A stretch of DNA of 64,000 nt from Paracoccaceae bacterium (GTDB lineage Bacteria > Pseudomonadota > Alphaproteobacteria > Rhodobacterales > Rhodobacteraceae). Positions 44,844-55,832 of this stretch are shown in pieces. Below the pieces are notes generated by a model. It made no database searches, was not told the origin of the DNA, and saw nothing but the letters and a program-made list of their open reading frames with translations. Each line of letters starts with the position of its first letter. The stretch's first letter is position 1. Made by a program: the position numbers and the translations under genes. The stretch is taken from the NCBI GenBank assembly GCA_902606585.1, contig CACLGX010000004.1, forward strand, positions 48,336 to 112,335, in the 5' to 3' direction.

Positions 44844-45404
44844 TTAGTTGCTCGATGACACTCCTACATGTGCGGGGCGCAACAAGCGGTCGTGTAACAT
44901 AAAGCCTTCAGAAGAAACTTCTATAATATCGCCAGCTTTTGTGCCTGGAACAGGGGCCTCAAACATTGCCTCGTGTAGCTGCGGATCAAATTTGTCACCA
45001 ATTTCTGGAGAAATGGGTTTTATCCCGTGTTTTGAAAAAACATTCAATAATTCTCTCATCGTAAGCTCAACGCCTTCAATCACGGAACCTACAATTTCTT
45101 TTTGATCTGCAGTTATAGAGTCAACAGCTCTTTTCATGTTATCATAGATCGGCAAAAGATCTCTCGCCAATTTAGATCCACCGTAATTCTCTGCTTCTTT
45201 TCGATCTTTATCTGCCCTTTTTCGGGCGTTTTCTGCATCAGCCAGCGCTCTCATAAACCTATCACGATAGTCATCTCGCTCTGCTGTGACTTCATCTAGT
45301 TTTTCTATCTCAGCTGCTTCTGCATCAATATCTATTAACTCATCTTGGTCTAATTCGGGTTCTTCCAATTCATCCAAGAATTCTTCTTTTTTTTGCTCAG
45401 CCAT
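44844..45404 (-). CDS. grpE: Heat-shock nucleotide exchange factor GrpE
   Basis: DRFMRALADAENARKRADKDRKEAENYG...; GDKFDPQLHEAMFE; downstream of hrcA. Confidence 0.95.
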   Translation of the reverse strand: MAEQKKEEFLDELEEPELDQDELIDIDAEAAEIEKLDEVTAERDDYRDRFMRALADAENARKRADKDRKEAENYGGSKLARDLLPIYDNMKRAVDSITADQKEIVGSVIEGVELTMRELLNVFSKHGIKPISPEIGDKFDPQLHEAMFEAPVPGTKAGDIIEVSSEGFMLHDRLLRPAHVGVSSSN

Positions 45405-45407
45405 TCA

Positions 45408-46478
45408 TCACCTCTTATTTCGGTCAGAAACCATTTTTCCAACCAGTTGAGCGGTATAATCCACCACCGGAACTATTCGCCCATAGTTTAATCTTGTGGG
45501 ACCTATTACTCCTACAGCACCAATAATCTTACGATCCGAATTCATATAAGGAGAAACAACCAAAGATGAACCCGTCAAAGAAAAAAGTTTGTTTTCCGAC
45601 CCTATAAAAATTCTTACCCCTTTACCTTTTTCCGTAAGCTCTAAGAAGTCTGCTATATCGCGTTTTCGTTCCAAATCGTCAAATAGATTTTTTATTCTTT
45701 CCAAGTCTTCTTGTTGTGAAGATTCATTTAGAAGATTTGCTCTTCCTTTTACAATTAATCGTTCGTGTCGTTCTTCAGTATCTTCCCAAAGTGCTAAACC
45801 GCTCTGCACCAAGTCACTAGCCAAAGTATCGAGCTCTTGCCGTCGGTAATCAATTTCGTTTTTAATTAATTTTTTAGCTTCGCTTAATGTATTACCCGCC
45901 ATAAGAGCATTTAAAAAATTTGCGGCCTCTTTCATAGAGCTTGGCGTTTGACCCGGTGGGGGCTTGAATAGTCGATTTTCAACATGACCATCAGCAAAAA
46001 CTAAGACAACCAGGGCTTGGCTTGTTGATAAAGGTAAAAACTCCACATGCTTTATTGGAGCTTCGCGTTTCGGTGTTAAGACAAGCGAAGCTCCTTGTGT
46101 CACACCCGATAATGTTGTGGAAATGTCATCTAGAATATCGTCGACTTGATTAGTTTCATCTGAAACTATCTTATCAATTTTTTTTCTATCATTTTTATCG
46201 ACCTCTGATACCTCCAAAATACCATCGACAAACATTCGTAAGCCTTGCTGGGTGGGTATTCTTCCAGCGCTTGTGTGTGGGCTTCCTAGTAGTCCTAAAA
46301 ACTCTAAGTCTTGCATAACATTTCTAATTGTTGCGGCTGAAATATCTTCACTAAATTCACGCGAAAGGGTTCTTGATCCAACAGGCTCACCATCTGCCAA
46401 ATAGCCCTCTACCACCCTACGAAATACTTCTCGCGAGCGGTTATTCATTTCCTCAAGAATTTCTTTTTTTTGAATCAT
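45408..46478 (-). CDS. hrcA: Heat-inducible transcription repressor HrcA
   Basis: NNRSREVFRRVVEGYLADGEPVGSRTLSREFSEDISAATIRNVMQDLEFLGLL. ORF open to 46547; start likely MIQKKEI. Confidence 0.93.
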   Translation of the reverse strand: MIQKKEILEEMNNRSREVFRRVVEGYLADGEPVGSRTLSREFSEDISAATIRNVMQDLEFLGLLGSPHTSAGRIPTQQGLRMFVDGILEVSEVDKNDRKKIDKIVSDETNQVDDILDDISTTLSGVTQGASLVLTPKREAPIKHVEFLPLSTSQALVVLVFADGHVENRLFKPPPGQTPSSMKEAANFLNALMAGNTLSEAKKLIKNEIDYRRQELDTLASDLVQSGLALWEDTEERHERLIVKGRANLLNESSQQEDLERIKNLFDDLERKRDIADFLELTEKGKGVRIFIGSENKLFSLTGSSLVVSPYMNSDRKIIGAVGVIGPTRLNYGRIVPVVDYTAQLVGKMVSDRNKR

Positions 46479-46590
46479 CGGGACGTTTTTTAGCTTAAAT
46501 ATTTCAATTAGCCTAATGAAAAACTTCAAACAGGGTTGCAAATTCACTTAATCGAGATGTATTTCCAAATTAAATTTGAAAGGATTTAAA

Positions 46591-47304
46591 ATGCGCCCAT
46601 CTGGTCGAAAACTTGACGAAATGAGAAACGTTTCAATAGAAACTAATATAACTATGCATGCTGAGGGAAGTTGCATAATTAAAATGGGTGATACTCATGT
46701 TATATGTACCGCGACAGTAGAAGACAGAGTTCCACCATTTATCAAGGGATCTGGTATGGGGTGGGTCACTGCTGAATATGGTATGTTACCAAGGTCAACC
46801 GGTTCCAGAATGCGAAGGGAAGCAGCTTCAGGTAAGCAAGGTGGTCGAACAGTTGAGATACAAAGGCTTATTGGACGATCTTTACGAGCCGGTGTTGATA
46901 GGCTCGCTCTAGGTGAAAGACAGATAACAATCGACTGTGACGTAATACAAGCAGATGGTGGAACGCGCTGCGCCTCTATTACTGGTGGTTGGTTAGCGCT
47001 ACGTCTAGCAATAGATAAGCTATTAGATTCTGGTACAATATCTACAGATCCTTTGATTTCTCCAGTTTCTGCAATTAGTTGCGGTATTTACGCAGGACAA
47101 CCGATCTTAGACCTAGATTATTCTGAAGATAGCGAAGCAGGTGTAGACGGAAACTTTATTATGCTTGAAAGTGGGAATATGATTGAAACCCAAATAAGCG
47201 CAGAGGGCGCAACATATACTAGGGATGAACTCAATTGCCTAATCAATTTGGCAGAAAAAGGTGCTTCTGAACTCTTTGACATTCAAAAAGCTTCCCGAAG
47301 TTGA
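46591..47304 (+). CDS. rph: Ribonuclease PH
   Basis: [57 protein letters not shown] open from 46576. Confidence 0.97.
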   Translation: MRPSGRKLDEMRNVSIETNITMHAEGSCIIKMGDTHVICTATVEDRVPPFIKGSGMGWVTAEYGMLPRSTGSRMRREAASGKQGGRTVEIQRLIGRSLRAGVDRLALGERQITIDCDVIQADGGTRCASITGGWLALRLAIDKLLDSGTISTDPLISPVSAISCGIYAGQPILDLDYSEDSEAGVDGNFIMLESGNMIETQISAEGATYTRDELNCLINLAEKGASELFDIQKASRS

Positions 47305-47912
47305 TGCGAAAATTTCAAGGTAAGAAATTGGTTGTTGCGACACATAATGAAGGTAAGCTCGATGAGGTTCGTGCGCTATTTGCCAACAAATCAGTGGAAA
47401 TTTTATCCAGTAAATCGCTTGATCTTCCAGAACCCATTGAAACAGAAGATAATTTTATAGGAAACGCTCGTGTAAAAGCACACTCTGCATCAAAAATTAC
47501 TAGCCTACCTGCCCTTGCCGACGATAGTGGAATTACTATTGACGCGTTAGACGGTGCGCCTGGGGTATACACTGCAGATTGGGCCGAAACACCAAATGGA
47601 CGAGATTTTTCTTTGGCGATGAAAAAAACTCAAGAAGCTTTAACAAAAATTTCTGCACCACACCCACGATTAGCACAATTCCGCTGTACTTTAGTATTGG
47701 CATGGCCAGACGGCCATGACGAAATCTTCGAAGGTGTTCTGGCTGGTCAAGTAGTTTGGCCCCCAAAGGGATTGGACGGCCATGGGTACGACCCAATATT
47801 TCAACCTAACGGATATGACGTTACCTTTGGGGAGATGAGCTTTGAAAGTAAGAATAAAATAAGCCATCGATCAATAGCTTTTAAAAAACTTTCCAGGGCA
47901 TGTTTTGAGTGA
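47304..47912 (+). CDS. rdgB: RdgB/HAM1 family non-canonical purine NTP pyrophosphatase
   Basis: LVVATHNEGKLDEVRALF; ALADDSGITIDALDGAPGVYTADWA; GYDPIF. Confidence 0.96.
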   Translation: MRKFQGKKLVVATHNEGKLDEVRALFANKSVEILSSKSLDLPEPIETEDNFIGNARVKAHSASKITSLPALADDSGITIDALDGAPGVYTADWAETPNGRDFSLAMKKTQEALTKISAPHPRLAQFRCTLVLAWPDGHDEIFEGVLAGQVVWPPKGLDGHGYDPIFQPNGYDVTFGEMSFESKNKISHRSIAFKKLSRACFE

Positions 47913-49062
47913 AGACTGGAAAAATGGAGGCTTTGGGATTTATTTCCATTGGCCTTTTTGCGCTGCTAAATGTCCATATTGTGACTTCAATAGCCATGTA
48001 AGAAATAATATTGATCAAAAACAATGGCTTAAATCTTACTTAAGCGAAATAAACCGATTTTCGAAAAATACCTCAAGCCGGTTTTTAGATTCTGTTTTCT
48101 TCGGTGGTGGAACACCGAGCCTGATAGAGCCGTGGGTTATCAACGATATTTTAAATGAGATCCAGAAACATTGGACAACCAAAGAGAATTTTGAGGTTAC
48201 ACTAGAAGCTAACCCTGGCTCAGTGGATGCAAAAAATTTTAAAGCTTACAAATCTGCAGGTGTGAATAGAATATCTATGGGTATTCAATCACTTAATGAA
48301 AAAGACCTAAAAGCTTTGGGTCGAACTCATACGGTAAAAGAAGCATTGTCTGCTTTTGAAATTGCTCAGCAAAATTTCACAGCTGTAAGTTTTGATTTAA
48401 TATATGCAAGGCAAAACCAAAAACTGACACAATGGGAAATGGAATTAAATCAAGCCTTAGATTTAGGGGCCAGTCATATATCGTTATATCAGCTAACCGT
48501 TGAGCAGGGCACAGCTTTTGGTGATAGGTATAATCGCGGGTTACTTAAGGGATTACCCAGTGACGATATATCTGCAGAATTATATGATATTACTTCAAAC
48601 TTATGCGAAGAAAGGGGCTTTTCAGCATATGAAGTCTCTAATTATGCGCAAGAAGGCTCCGAAAGCGTACACAATCTTGTCTACTGGCGATATGGTGACT
48701 ACATCGGTATTGGGCCTGGCGCTCATGGTCGTCTCACCATAGATGGTAAAAGATACGCTACCGAAACTTTTTTATCGCCTGAAGAGTGGCTTACAAAGGT
48801 AGAAAATCAAGGTTCTGGAGAATCTTGTCTATCTGAGCTATCCCGACAGCAGCAAGCGGCCGAGATGGTTATGATGGGTTTAAGATTAAACGAAGGAGTT
48901 AATTTTAAGCGGTTTGAAAATTTGTCAGGCTCCTCTTTTTCTGAAGAAAAATTATCTTTTTTAAAAAGCATTCAACTCATCCAGCAAAAAAAGGGAAACA
49001 TAATTGCCACTTTTTCTGGAAGAAAAGTCTTAAACTCTGTACTTGCTGAACTATTAAATTAA
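47905..49062 (+). CDS. hemW: Radical SAM HemW-like (coproporphyrinogen III oxidase-like)
   Basis: GIYFHWPFCAAKCPYCDFNSHV; FFGGGTPSLIEP; GVNRISMGIQSLNEKDLKALGR; TTG start. Confidence 0.93.
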   Translation: MSEDWKNGGFGIYFHWPFCAAKCPYCDFNSHVRNNIDQKQWLKSYLSEINRFSKNTSSRFLDSVFFGGGTPSLIEPWVINDILNEIQKHWTTKENFEVTLEANPGSVDAKNFKAYKSAGVNRISMGIQSLNEKDLKALGRTHTVKEALSAFEIAQQNFTAVSFDLIYARQNQKLTQWEMELNQALDLGASHISLYQLTVEQGTAFGDRYNRGLLKGLPSDDISAELYDITSNLCEERGFSAYEVSNYAQEGSESVHNLVYWRYGDYIGIGPGAHGRLTIDGKRYATETFLSPEEWLTKVENQGSGESCLSELSRQQQAAEMVMMGLRLNEGVNFKRFENLSGSSFSEEKLSFLKSIQLIQQKKGNIIATFSGRKVLNSVLAELLN

Positions 49063-49073
49063 AAGCACCAATA

Positions 49074-49973
49074 TCAGCTACAATTTAATATCACTTCAGA
49101 AATACGATCTAATTCGTCCAAAGATTTATAAGTTATTGAAATTACGCCTTTTTCTTTTCCTTCTTCGTGGTTAATGGAGACTTTCATCCTAAGTGCTGCA
49201 GATAGATCAGATTCCAAAAGAATTGTATCGGCGGGTTTCTCTTTTATTTTTGTTTTATTAGAAACTTTTTTCTCACTAACATTTTTAGCCAACCTTTCTG
49301 CATCTCTTACCGAAAGGCCAAGTGAAATAATCTGTTTTGCTATAGCTAATGGATTGTCACATGTCACCAAAGCCCGAGCATGCCCCGCTGTCAGCTGCCC
49401 TGAAATCAATAGTTCTTGAACTGCTGATGGAAGATTAAGTAGTCTTAATAAGTTGGCTATGTGACTTCTGCTTTTTCCAATTTCTTTTGAAAGTCCGTCT
49501 TGAGTATGATCAAAGTTTTTCATTAAACTCTCGTATCCAAGAGCTTCTTCTATTGGGTTTAAATCGGCCCTTTGCACATTTTCAATTATGGCTATTTCTA
49601 AAACCTCTATATCGGTGAACTCTTTTATAATAACTGGCAGTTCATGAATCTGGGCTCTTTGAGCAGCGCGCCACCTTCGCTCACCTGCTACTATCTCGAA
49701 ACTTTCTTTTGCTCCTTTCTTTTTTCTCACTATTAAAGGTTGGACTATACCTTTTGTTTTAATCGAGTTTGCTAATTCAATTAATTTTTCTTCTTGAAAA
49801 GATTTTCTAGGCTGATTTGGGTTTGGATATATTTTTTCAACCGGTACAAGTTTCTCAATTGTTTGGCTTTCTAAATTTTTTTTGCTGGTTAAAGGTTCGT
49901 TATTGAAGTCACCCATCAAAGATGACAACCCTCGTCCAAGACCTCGTGATTTACTTTTTCTTTCTACCATCAA
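49074..49973 (-). CDS. parB: Chromosome partitioning protein ParB
   Basis: RGLGRGLSSLMGD; NPNQPRKSF; VAGERRWRAAQRA; GKSRSHIANLLRLLNLP. Confidence 0.97.
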   Translation of the reverse strand: MMVERKSKSRGLGRGLSSLMGDFNNEPLTSKKNLESQTIEKLVPVEKIYPNPNQPRKSFQEEKLIELANSIKTKGIVQPLIVRKKKGAKESFEIVAGERRWRAAQRAQIHELPVIIKEFTDIEVLEIAIIENVQRADLNPIEEALGYESLMKNFDHTQDGLSKEIGKSRSHIANLLRLLNLPSAVQELLISGQLTAGHARALVTCDNPLAIAKQIISLGLSVRDAERLAKNVSEKKVSNKTKIKEKPADTILLESDLSAALRMKVSINHEEGKEKGVISITYKSLDELDRISEVILNCS

Positions 49974-49983
49974 AAACCTCCTA

Positions 49984-50778
49984 TCAAGAATTATTAGCTA
50001 GTAACTCTTTGGCCAAACTCATATATGCCTTTGATCCCTTTGAAGAAGAATCATAAGTTAAAACAGGCATTGAATACGAAGGCGCTTCACTTACCCGTAC
50101 ATTTCGCGGAATAATTGTTTCAAAAACTAACTCGCGCAGATTACTTCTAGCATCAGCTTCTACCTGTTTGGATAGATTGTTTCTTCCATCAAACATGGTT
50201 AAAACTATTCCTTCAACACGCAAATTCTCATTTGCAGTTTGACGTACTTCTTTAACTGTCAATAAAAGTTGTGAGAGACCCTCAAGCGCAAAAAACTCAC
50301 TCTGTAATGGTATTAAAACAGAGTGCGATGCCACCATCGCGTTAACCGTTAAAATATTTAGAGAAGGTGGACAATCTATAAGGATATAGTCATATTTTTG
50401 TTTGTTTTCCTGTTTTTTTCTAAGTGCTTCATGCAATAAGTAGCTTCTTTTTTCATTTGATATCAAGTCTATGTCTGCTGAGCTCAAATCTATCGTTGCA
50501 GGAACAATACTCAAACCTGATATTTTTGTTTCCATTGCGATCTTTTCTAGTGGAACACCCTCAACCAAAAACTCATATGTCGACAATTCTCGATCCTCTA
50601 CATCTACGCCCAAACCAGTGGATGCATTTCCTTGGGGATCCAAGTCGATAATTAGAACTTTCTTTTTTAATTCTGACAATGCCGCTGCTAAGTTAATAGT
50701 TGTAGTTGTTTTACCAACCCCGCCTTTTTGATTTGTCACTGAAATTATTTTTGCAGTTTTGGACTTATTAGTTGGCAC
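49984..50778 (-). CDS. parA: Chromosome partitioning ATPase ParA
   Basis: ISVTNQKGGVGKTTTTINLAAAL; LIDLDPQGNASTGLG; ILIDCPPSLNILT. Confidence 0.97.
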   Translation of the reverse strand: MPTNKSKTAKIISVTNQKGGVGKTTTTINLAAALSELKKKVLIIDLDPQGNASTGLGVDVEDRELSTYEFLVEGVPLEKIAMETKISGLSIVPATIDLSSADIDLISNEKRSYLLHEALRKKQENKQKYDYILIDCPPSLNILTVNAMVASHSVLIPLQSEFFALEGLSQLLLTVKEVRQTANENLRVEGIVLTMFDGRNNLSKQVEADARSNLRELVFETIIPRNVRVSEAPSYSMPVLTYDSSSKGSKAYMSLAKELLANNS

Positions 50779-51382
50779 GCGAAAGCTCTCCTATTTTCAA
50801 AACCACTGACTTTGCATCAGTTATACTGGTAACTGCTTCCCAACTAAAGTTCCAGGTTTTCTCTGCAGCAAACAATTCTTCTTTCCAAGACTTTCCCTTT
50901 GAAAATAAAAGAGTGGTATCATCACTCAAATGGTTAAATGATAAATCAAGAAGACTAGGTAAATCAGCTAAAGCCCTAGCTGATATTACATCAGCCTGCT
51001 GTCTATCGCAGCCCTCTATCCTATTGTTTATAATAGATAAATTTAGATTCAATTCTCTTTTTACAGTGCTAAGAAAAACACATTTTCTTTTATCACTTTC
51101 AACCAAGATTATCTCACCACCAATATTTTTGTCCTGAGCAAGAATTGCCACGACCAGTCCTGGAAATCCTGCCCCAGATCCCATATCCAACCATTTTTTA
51201 AAACTTTTGTTGTTAGCATAAAAAATCTGGGCTGAGTCCAAAATATGACGATTCCATATTTCAGGTACAGTTTTTTCAGAGATTAGATTTATACTCTTAT
51301 TCCACTTTTCAACAAGCAACCCAAGCCGCTGTAAAAGTACTAATGTTTCACGTGAAACATCTATTAAAATATCATCTTTCAT
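50768..51382 (-). CDS. rsmG: 16S rRNA (guanine-N7)-methyltransferase RsmG (GidB)
   Basis: [31 protein letters not shown]; between parA and mnmG. Confidence 0.95.
   Translation of the reverse strand: MKDDILIDVSRETLVLLQRLGLLVEKWNKSINLISEKTVPEIWNRHILDSAQIFYANNKSFKKWLDMGSGAGFPGLVVAILAQDKNIGGEIILVESDKRKCVFLSTVKRELNLNLSIINNRIEGCDRQQADVISARALADLPSLLDLSFNHLSDDTTLLFSKGKSWKEELFAAEKTWNFSWEAVTSITDAKSVVLKIGELSRAN
51344..51359. promoter_or_regulatory. parS centromere site
   Basis: TGTTTCACGTGAAACA, exact 16-bp palindromic parS consensus, inside rsmG next to parAB. Confidence 0.95.
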
Positions 51383-53253
51383 CCGGCCTTAATCTGATTT
51401 TGACCCTGTTTAACTTTTGATAATATTAAAAAAAGAGCTGCCGGCGTCATTCCTTCTATACGGGAAGCTTGAGCTATATTTTTTGGTTTTTGGGTAAGTA
51501 ATTTATTTTTTAATTCGTTTGATAGGCCAGACATTGACTGATAATCAAAACTGGATGGTATTTTTATCGCTTCATCTCTTTTGATAGCTTCAATATCTTT
51601 CTTCTGCCTATCAATATAATTTGAGTACAGCGCATCTCTATGGACCTGCTGTTGAATCTCACTCTCTGTGAGTGACAACCTACTATCAAATACCGTTATG
51701 CTATCAAAAGTGACGTTTGGAAATGCCAATACTTGTTTCAGGTTTCTTTTATTCCCATCTTGGCTCACCGAAATACCCTGATCTATCAGTTGGTTTGGAG
51801 TAAACTCTTTTTCAGAAAGTATTGTATTGCATTCCTCTATTTTATTGATTTTTTCTAAGAATACCTCCTTTCGATTTGTCGATATACAGCCTATTTCTAT
51901 GCCTTTTGGGGTCAACCGTTGATCTGCATTGTCTGCACGAAGTGAAAGTCTAAATTCTGCTCTTGACGTAAACATTCTATAAGGTTCGCTTACACCTTTA
52001 GAAATTAAGTCATCTATCATAACGCCTATATAACTATCTGACCTCGAAAAAATAATTGCTTCTTCTTCACTTGACACTGCTGCTGCGTTTAATCCAGCAA
52101 CCAATCCCTGCGCCGCCGCCTCTTCATAGCCCGTAGTTCCATTGATTTGACCTGCGAGATAGAGACCACTAACACCATTAACGCTTAAAGTTAGTGATAA
52201 GGACCTAGGATCAACATAGTCATATTCTATCGCATAGCCTGGTTGTAAAATCTCAACCTTCTCTAATCCTTTTATTGAGCGCACGTATTCTTTTTGGGTT
52301 TTTTCCGGGAGTGATGTGGAAATTCCATTAGGATATATGGTGTCAACCGAAAGACCTTCCGGCTCTAAAAACACCTGATGCGATCTTTTATCTCTAAATC
52401 TGACTATTTTATCTTCTATAGAGGGACAGTATCGAGGACCCGCACCGTCTATATGACCTCCATACATTGCTGATTTTGATAGGTTTTTTTCTATAATCTC
52501 ATGCGTCTTCTCGTTAGTAAAAGTTATTCCACAGGAAATTTGCTCTGCTGTTGGGTTTTTTGATAAAAAGGAAAACATTGTAGGCTCAACATCACCGGGC
52601 TGCCTTTCTAGCTCTTCCCAATTTATAGATTTTCCATTTAATCTTGGGGGTGTTCCTGTTTTTAACCTCCCTAGTTTTAAACCAAAACCCTCAATCTTTT
52701 CCGCAAGTTTTAATGATGGATTTGCGTCCATACGGCCAGCCGAATATGAAAAATCTCCTATATAAACCTTTCCTCGAAGAAATGTTCCGGTGGTTATAAT
52801 GGTTGATTTTGCTAAAATTTCAGAGCCATCGGCTAAAATTACACCCCTTACCTCATCCTGAGACCCAACAAGATCAACAACTTCTCCCTCGACGATGGAG
52901 AGGTTTTCAATTGACTTTAAAGCTTTTTTTATTGAATTTTGATACAGTAATCGATCGGCCTGAACCCGCGGTCCCTGAACTGCAGGCCCTTTTTTGCGGT
53001 TAAGTAATCTAAACTGGATACCCGCCTCATCCGCTGAACGCGCCATAATACCGTCCAGCGCATCAATTTCACGCACCAAGTGACCCTTGCCAAGACCACC
53101 TATAGCAGGGTTACATGACATTATGCCGAGATCAGAAGATTTCAGCGTAACGAGAACTGTACTGGCACCCATTCTTGATGAAGCCGCAGCGGCCTCACTA
53201 CCTGCGTGTCCACCACCAACCACGATCACGTCAAATTGTTTCACATGAAACAC
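51379..53253 (-). CDS. mnmG: tRNA uridine-5-carboxymethylaminomethyl modification enzyme MnmG (GidA)
   Basis: [58 protein letters not shown]. Confidence 0.98.
   Translation of the reverse strand: MFHVKQFDVIVVGGGHAGSEAAAASSRMGASTVLVTLKSSDLGIMSCNPAIGGLGKGHLVREIDALDGIMARSADEAGIQFRLLNRKKGPAVQGPRVQADRLLYQNSIKKALKSIENLSIVEGEVVDLVGSQDEVRGVILADGSEILAKSTIITTGTFLRGKVYIGDFSYSAGRMDANPSLKLAEKIEGFGLKLGRLKTGTPPRLNGKSINWEELERQPGDVEPTMFSFLSKNPTAEQISCGITFTNEKTHEIIEKNLSKSAMYGGHIDGAGPRYCPSIEDKIVRFRDKRSHQVFLEPEGLSVDTIYPNGISTSLPEKTQKEYVRSIKGLEKVEILQPGYAIEYDYVDPRSLSLTLSVNGVSGLYLAGQINGTTGYEEAAAQGLVAGLNAAAVSSEEEAIIFSRSDSYIGVMIDDLISKGVSEPYRMFTSRAEFRLSLRADNADQRLTPKGIEIGCISTNRKEVFLEKINKIEECNTILSEKEFTPNQLIDQGISVSQDGNKRNLKQVLAFPNVTFDSITVFDSRLSLTESEIQQQVHRDALYSNYIDRQKKDIEAIKRDEAIKIPSSFDYQSMSGLSNELKNKLLTQKPKNIAQASRIEGMTPAALFLILSKVKQGQNQIKAG
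53237..53252. promoter_or_regulatory. parS-like site overlapping the mnmG start codon
   Basis: TGTTTCACATGAAACA, one substitution from the parS consensus. Confidence 0.75.
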
Positions 53254-53256
53254 TCC

Positions 53257-54546
53257 TTACTTTCCTAAACAAAAAGACGAGAAAATCTCATCAAGAATTT
53301 TTTCTACATCCACTTTACCAAACAATTCATCTAAGGTGTAGGCAGCTTGTCTTAATTCTTCTGCTGCCAGATCATAAAAGGCTGGTCCATCAGCAATAAA
53401 TTTTTTTGCTGTTGTTAACTTATTTATAGATCTATCGATCGCCTCCTTATGCCGAAATCTTGTTGCAACACCCTGATTTTGAACGTTATTTCCCAATTTA
53501 TTTTTAACAAGATCCATCATGTTATTTATGCCGAAACCTGTTTCAGCTGAAAGACCATTTTTCATATTACCATCATCGCACTTTGATATAAAAGTTAAAA
53601 TGTTTGGGTTCTTTATTTCTGGTAGTTCTTCACCATCATCTGTAAGCACGATAACCAAATCCGAAGAGTTAGCTCTTTCAATAGCCCTATGAATACCTTT
53701 TTTTTCGATCAAATTGCTTGTCTCTCTCAATCCAGCTGTATCTAGCATCGTTACAGGTAGACCATCCAAATCCATCCTTACTTCTATTATGTCTCTAGTT
53801 GTTCCAGCTTGTTCTGATGTTATGGCAGCCTCTCTACCCGCTAGTGCATTTAAAAGTGTAGACTTACCAACATTTGGTTTTCCAACTATAGCTACTTCAA
53901 AGCCAACTCTTATTCGCTCTGCAACATTTATACCTGTTGATTCTGTATATAGGTCTCTGATTATATTAGTTAAAATTGATAATACGTCTTTAGAAACATC
54001 TGTGGGAACTTCTTCATCGGCAAAGTCTATAGTTACTTCAATTAAAGCCATTGCTTTAATTATCATTGAGCGCCATTCTTGGGCTCGTTCCCCTAATTTA
54101 CCTGAAAGAACTTTTAAAGCTTGTACTCTTTGAGCTTCTGTTTCAGCCTCTATAAGATCTGCAAGACCTTCTATTTCTGCCAAATTAAGCTTTTCATTTG
54201 AAAAAGCTCGTCTTGTAAACTCCCCTGGTAATGCTTGTCGGAAATTAGCTATTCTTGAGAGCGCTTCTAAAGCTTTTTGAATTACGGCTATACTCCCATG
54301 AAGGTGTAATTCAACCACATCCTCACCTGTAAAACTATGAGGTCCTTTAAATGGAAGCACTAAAGCCCTATCGAGGTGTAGTCCCTCTTGTGTATATAAA
54401 TCACAAAGTATTGTTTTCCTTGGTTTAATTATGATATCGTTACACAAAGAGTGTAATGACATGAAAGCATCTGGACCTGAAATCCGAACGACTGCAACTC
54501 CGGCGCGTCCCTGAGGTGTGGCAAGCGCATAAATAGTATCAACCAT
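53257..54546 (-). CDS. mnmE: tRNA modification GTPase MnmE (TrmE)
   Basis: IYALATPQGRAGVAVVRISGPDA; GKPNVGKSTLLNALAGREAAITSEQAGTTRDIIEV; C-terminal FSSFCLGK. Confidence 0.97.
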   Translation of the reverse strand: MVDTIYALATPQGRAGVAVVRISGPDAFMSLHSLCNDIIIKPRKTILCDLYTQEGLHLDRALVLPFKGPHSFTGEDVVELHLHGSIAVIQKALEALSRIANFRQALPGEFTRRAFSNEKLNLAEIEGLADLIEAETEAQRVQALKVLSGKLGERAQEWRSMIIKAMALIEVTIDFADEEVPTDVSKDVLSILTNIIRDLYTESTGINVAERIRVGFEVAIVGKPNVGKSTLLNALAGREAAITSEQAGTTRDIIEVRMDLDGLPVTMLDTAGLRETSNLIEKKGIHRAIERANSSDLVIVLTDDGEELPEIKNPNILTFISKCDDGNMKNGLSAETGFGINNMMDLVKNKLGNNVQNQGVATRFRHKEAIDRSINKLTTAKKFIADGPAFYDLAAEELRQAAYTLDELFGKVDVEKILDEIFSSFCLGK

Positions 54547-54560
54547 AAAAAATCCCTAGA

Positions 54561-55832
54561 TTAGGTATTCATAGAATCGAAGAACTCAGAATTTGTCTTT
54601 GTTTGTTTTAATTTTGATAAAAGAAATTCTATCCCATCTGTCGTGCCCATTGGATTTAAAATACGTCTCAAAACAAATGTTTTCTGTAAATCGATCTTAT
54701 CTATAAGAAGATCTTCTTTTCTTGTACCGGACTTCAATATATCTATTGCAGGGAAAACCCTTTTATCAGCGACTTTTCTGTCTAACACGATTTCGCTGTT
54801 ACCTGTTCCTTTAAATTCTTCAAAAATAACTTCATCCATTCTACTTCCTGTATCTATCAACGCTGTAGATATGATGGTTAATGAGCCACCTTCTTCTATA
54901 TTTCGAGCCGCCCCAAAGAACCTTTTTGGTCTTTGAAGAGCGTTTGCATCAACTCCACCTGTTAAAACTTTACCTGATGATGGTATTACGGTGTTAAAAG
55001 CCCTACCCAGCCGGGTTATAGAATCTAAAAGAATAACAACATCACGCTTATGTTCAACAAGTCGCTTTGCTTTTTCTATCACCATTTCTGATACTGCTAC
55101 ATGCCTAGCTGCAGGTTCATCGAAAGTAGAAGATATTACTTCTCCCTTTACTGACCTCTGCATATCAGTAACTTCTTCTGGTCTCTCATCTATAAGAAGA
55201 ACTATAAGATAACACTCTGGGTGATTTTGCTCTATACTATGGGCTATATTTTGCAAGATAACTGTCTTACCGGTTCTTGGTGGTGCAACAATAAGTGACC
55301 GTTGACCCTTACCAATAGGTGCGACTAAATCTATAACTCTTGCTGATTTATCTTTAACCGTTGGATCTTCTATCTCCATAATAAGGCGCTCATCAGGATA
55401 TAGAGGTGTAAGATTGTCGAAAGCTATTTTATGTTTTGCTTTATCAGGATCTTGAAAATTTATTTGATGTGCTTCTATTAAAGCAAAATACCTTTCGTTG
55501 TCTTCTGGTGCTTTTATTAATCCCTCTATCGTATCACCTGTTCTCAATGAGTATTTTCTTATCATTTCTGGGGATACATAAATATCGTCTGGACCTGGTA
55601 AATAGTTGGCTTCCGGTGACCTTAAAAACCCAAATCCATCTTGTAAAACCTCAAGAACACCATCGCCTGCGATTTCCCAACCTTCATCCGCCCTCTCACG
55701 CAGAATCTGAAACATTATTTCACCTTTGCGCATAGTTGATGCATTTTCTATTTCTAGTTCTTCTGCCATAGAAAGAAGATCTTTAGGGCTCTTAACTTTT
55801 AAATCAGATAGGTTTAAGCGAGTAGAAGACAT
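54561..55832 (-). CDS. rho: Transcription termination factor Rho
   Basis: [62 protein letters not shown] open to 55919; start likely [12 protein letters not shown]. Confidence 0.97.
   Translation of the reverse strand: MSSTRLNLSDLKVKSPKDLLSMAEELEIENASTMRKGEIMFQILRERADEGWEIAGDGVLEVLQDGFGFLRSPEANYLPGPDDIYVSPEMIRKYSLRTGDTIEGLIKAPEDNERYFALIEAHQINFQDPDKAKHKIAFDNLTPLYPDERLIMEIEDPTVKDKSARVIDLVAPIGKGQRSLIVAPPRTGKTVILQNIAHSIEQNHPECYLIVLLIDERPEEVTDMQRSVKGEVISSTFDEPAARHVAVSEMVIEKAKRLVEHKRDVVILLDSITRLGRAFNTVIPSSGKVLTGGVDANALQRPKRFFGAARNIEEGGSLTIISTALIDTGSRMDEVIFEEFKGTGNSEIVLDRKVADKRVFPAIDILKSGTRKEDLLIDKIDLQKTFVLRRILNPMGTTDGIEFLLSKLKQTKTNSEFFDSMNT

Noticed and set aside
46020-46035. DnaA-box-like TGTTGATAA in hrcA
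   Set aside because: Single isolated 9-mer in coding sequence; expected by chance in an AT-rich 64 kb window.
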